Origin: an uncultured Eubacteriales bacterium
Lineage (GTDB): Bacteria; Bacillota; Clostridia; Oscillospirales; QAMX01
Length of the DNA: 7,388 bases
Direction: 5' to 3'
Assembly (NCBI GenBank): GCA_900551265.1
Contig: URVL01000117.1
Location: forward strand, 1-7,388
Made by a program: the position numbers and the translations under genes. Position 1 is the first letter of the stretch. Every line of letters starts with the position of its first letter. Below are positions 5,981 to 7,388 of this stretch, in pieces. The notes below the pieces were generated by a model. The model did not search any database. It was not told where the DNA came from and saw nothing but the letters and a program-made list of their open reading frames with translations.

Positions 5981-7388
5981 TATCAAGGATCTCAAGTTGA
6001 CTTTTTTGAATCAGACTCAGTTTGAAGTCATTCATGATTTGAATCTTTCCATTAAAGAGGGAGAGATTGTTGGTATAGTCGGTGAATCCGGGTCTGGAAA
6101 AACGACTGTGGCGCTTGCTGTTGCTGGGCTACTGGACCGACGAAAAATACTTGCCAACGGAAGTATTTCCTTTGACGGTACGGACCTTTTGCATTGCACA
6201 GAGGAAGAATACCGGAAAATTCGGGGAAAAGACATTTCCATGGTATTTCAGGAACCGCTCTCCTCATTGGATCCTCTGATGAGGGTTGGCCTGCAAGTTG
6301 AAGAGGCGCTCCAAATTCACACCGACATGAGTCAAGCCGACTGCCGTCAGGCCGCACTGGAAGCCTTGCGTTCCGTAGAATTGCCAGATCCGGAGCTGAT
6401 TTATGAAAAATATCCGCATGAATTGTCCGGCGGCATGTGTCAACGTGTTATGCTGGCCGCGGCAATTGTAACGCATCCCCGCCTTTTGATTGCAGACGAA
6501 CCTACAACTGCGCTTGATGTCAGTGTGCAGGCGCAGATATTGGCGTTGATCCGGCGGCTTTCGCAGGAGTACCATATGGCTGTCCTTTTTATTTCGCATG
6601 ACCTCGGTGTCGTCCGCATGATTTGCGACCGTGTTGCCGTGATGCGAGAGGGCAGTCTCGTAGAACAGGGTAAAACGCAGGATATTTTTGAGCGCCCAAC
6701 CGAAGCATACACACGTACGCTGGTTGCTGAAGTGCACAGGCGATCCGATTTTTCCCCTGCTGCCGGAGAGCTTGTTCTAAAACTTGAAAATATAAACGCC
6801 TTTTACCGTACCGGGCACAAGCGTCGCCAAGCGCTCTATGACGTTTCTTTTGAGATTCACCGCAGTGAGATTTTGGGGCTTGTCGGTGAATCCGGCTGCG
6901 GGAAATCTACGACGGCAAAGGTCATAACCGGTATCGTATCCGATTATAGTGGTAACATCGAGCGCTTTGGCGCGCGACCTCAGATGGTATTTCAGGATCC
7001 GCTTTCTTCACTGAACCCTGCAAAGACCGTATCCTGGTTAATTGAGGAGCCGCTTCGGATCGCAGGCGTTTCCAAGGTGACGCGTCAGAATGCCGTTCGA
7101 AATATTCTCATGCGCGTAGGACTCTCGGAAGAGCATCTCCGGCGCCGGCCTTCTGAACTGTCTGGCGGGCAGCGCCAGCGAGTTGCCATTGCAGTAGCGC
7201 TTGTCCAGCGTCCTACGCTCATTGTGGCAGATGAGCCGGTTTCAGCGCTTGATGTAACAATTCAAACACAGATATTAGAGTTAATGCTGGAACTGAAGCG
7301 TGAGCTGGGTCTCTCCTACCTCTTTATTTCGCATGATTTGGGGGTAATTTATCGTATTTGCGACCGCGTACTGGTGATGCGTAATGGG
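5973..7388 (+). CDS. Fused double ATP-binding protein of a peptide/nickel ABC importer, 3'-truncated
   Basis: Two complete-looking ABC ATPase modules lie in one chain, equivalent to DppD plus DppF (arrangement as in YejF or GsiA). It would sit under the two permeases and hydrolyse ATP to drive uptake. 472 codons are visible and the frame is open to the window end, with the C-terminal tail missing. Module 1: Walker A GESGSGKT (37-44), Q-loop Gln93, signature LSGGMCQR (from 151), Walker B ending Glu176 and switch His209. Between modules is [11 protein letters not shown], a degraded version of the oligo/dipeptide HPYT tail. Module 2: Walker [10 protein letters not shown] (305-313), Q-loop Gln341, signature LSGGQRQR (from 396), Walker B ending Glu421 and His454. 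All catalytic residues are present in both. Module 2 has only 30 residues between the Walker A Lys and Q-loop Gln, against 50 in module 1. The GTG start overlaps permease 2 by 8 nt. Confidence 0.95.
   Translation, partial: MLDIKDLKLTFLNQTQFEVIHDLNLSIKEGEIVGIVGESGSGKTTVALAVAGLLDRRKILANGSISFDGTDLLHCTEEEYRKIRGKDISMVFQEPLSSLDPLMRVGLQVEEALQIHTDMSQADCRQAALEALRSVELPDPELIYEKYPHELSGGMCQRVMLAAAIVTHPRLLIADEPTTALDVSVQAQILALIRRLSQEYHMAVLFISHDLGVVRMICDRVAVMREGSLVEQGKTQDIFERPTEAYTRTLVAEVHRRSDFSPAAGELVLKLENINAFYRTGHKRRQALYDVSFEIHRSEILGLVGESGCGKSTTAKVITGIVSDYSGNIERFGARPQMVFQDPLSSLNPAKTVSWLIEEPLRIAGVSKVTRQNAVRNILMRVGLSEEHLRRRPSELSGGQRQRVAIAVALVQRPTLIVADEPVSALDVTIQTQILELMLELKRELGLSYLFISHDLGVIYRICDRVLVMRNG

Noticed and set aside
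6264..6737. 157-codon minus-strand open frame inside the fused ATPase gene
   Set aside because: It is the shadow of ATPase module 1, whose motifs are intact on the plus strand.
1..7388. tRNA/rRNA genes, CRISPR arrays, insertion sequences or phage genes
   Set aside because: No cloverleaf-like or repeat-spacer patterns, terminal inverted repeats or transposase motifs were seen; almost all the sequence is accounted for by seven coding regions.

Overview
The window is a dense, all-plus-strand stretch from what looks like a gut-type clostridial Bacillota (Oscillospirales/Ruminococcaceae-like). This rests on the Firmicutes-type DnaX core, the dnaX-ybaB-recR order, strong AGGAGG ribosome binding sites, frequent TTG/GTG starts and near-balanced base composition. 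The lineage is inferred from protein signatures and was not searched. Both ends cut through genes, so this is probably a whole contig or an internal slice of one.

Region 1 (1-2467) is the housekeeping replication/recombination cluster dnaX-ybaB/ebfC-recR. These encode the clamp-loader tau subunit (start missing), a small nucleoid-associated protein, and the RecFOR-pathway protein RecR. The genes are tightly spaced: 16 nt between dnaX and ybaB, and a 1-nt overlap between ybaB and recR.

Region 2 (2468-2654) is an AT-rich gap of 187 nt. It holds a weak terminator-like hairpin overlapping the recR stop and a good sigma-A-type promoter (TTGAAA, 17 nt, TACAAT) for the next operon.

Region 3 (2655-7388) is a peptide/nickel-type (PepT family) ABC importer operon: a lipoprotein substrate-binding protein, two permeases, and one long protein carrying two ATPase domains, cut by the window end. 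The binding protein would capture ligand outside the membrane, the permease pair would form the channel, and the fused DppD/DppF-like ATPase would power it. The sequence does not settle the substrate.

The most notable observation is at the left edge. About the first 210 nt of dnaX look like a Bacteroidales (Alistipes-like) dnaX, with 59% GC and 87% GC at third codon positions. Downstream it becomes a clostridial dnaX with about 49% GC and 48% GC3. The switch falls in the very conserved Walker B segment. It is most simply a chimeric join made at assembly, less likely a real intragenic recombination. No clearly novel biological system was found; the rest is well-known gene families.
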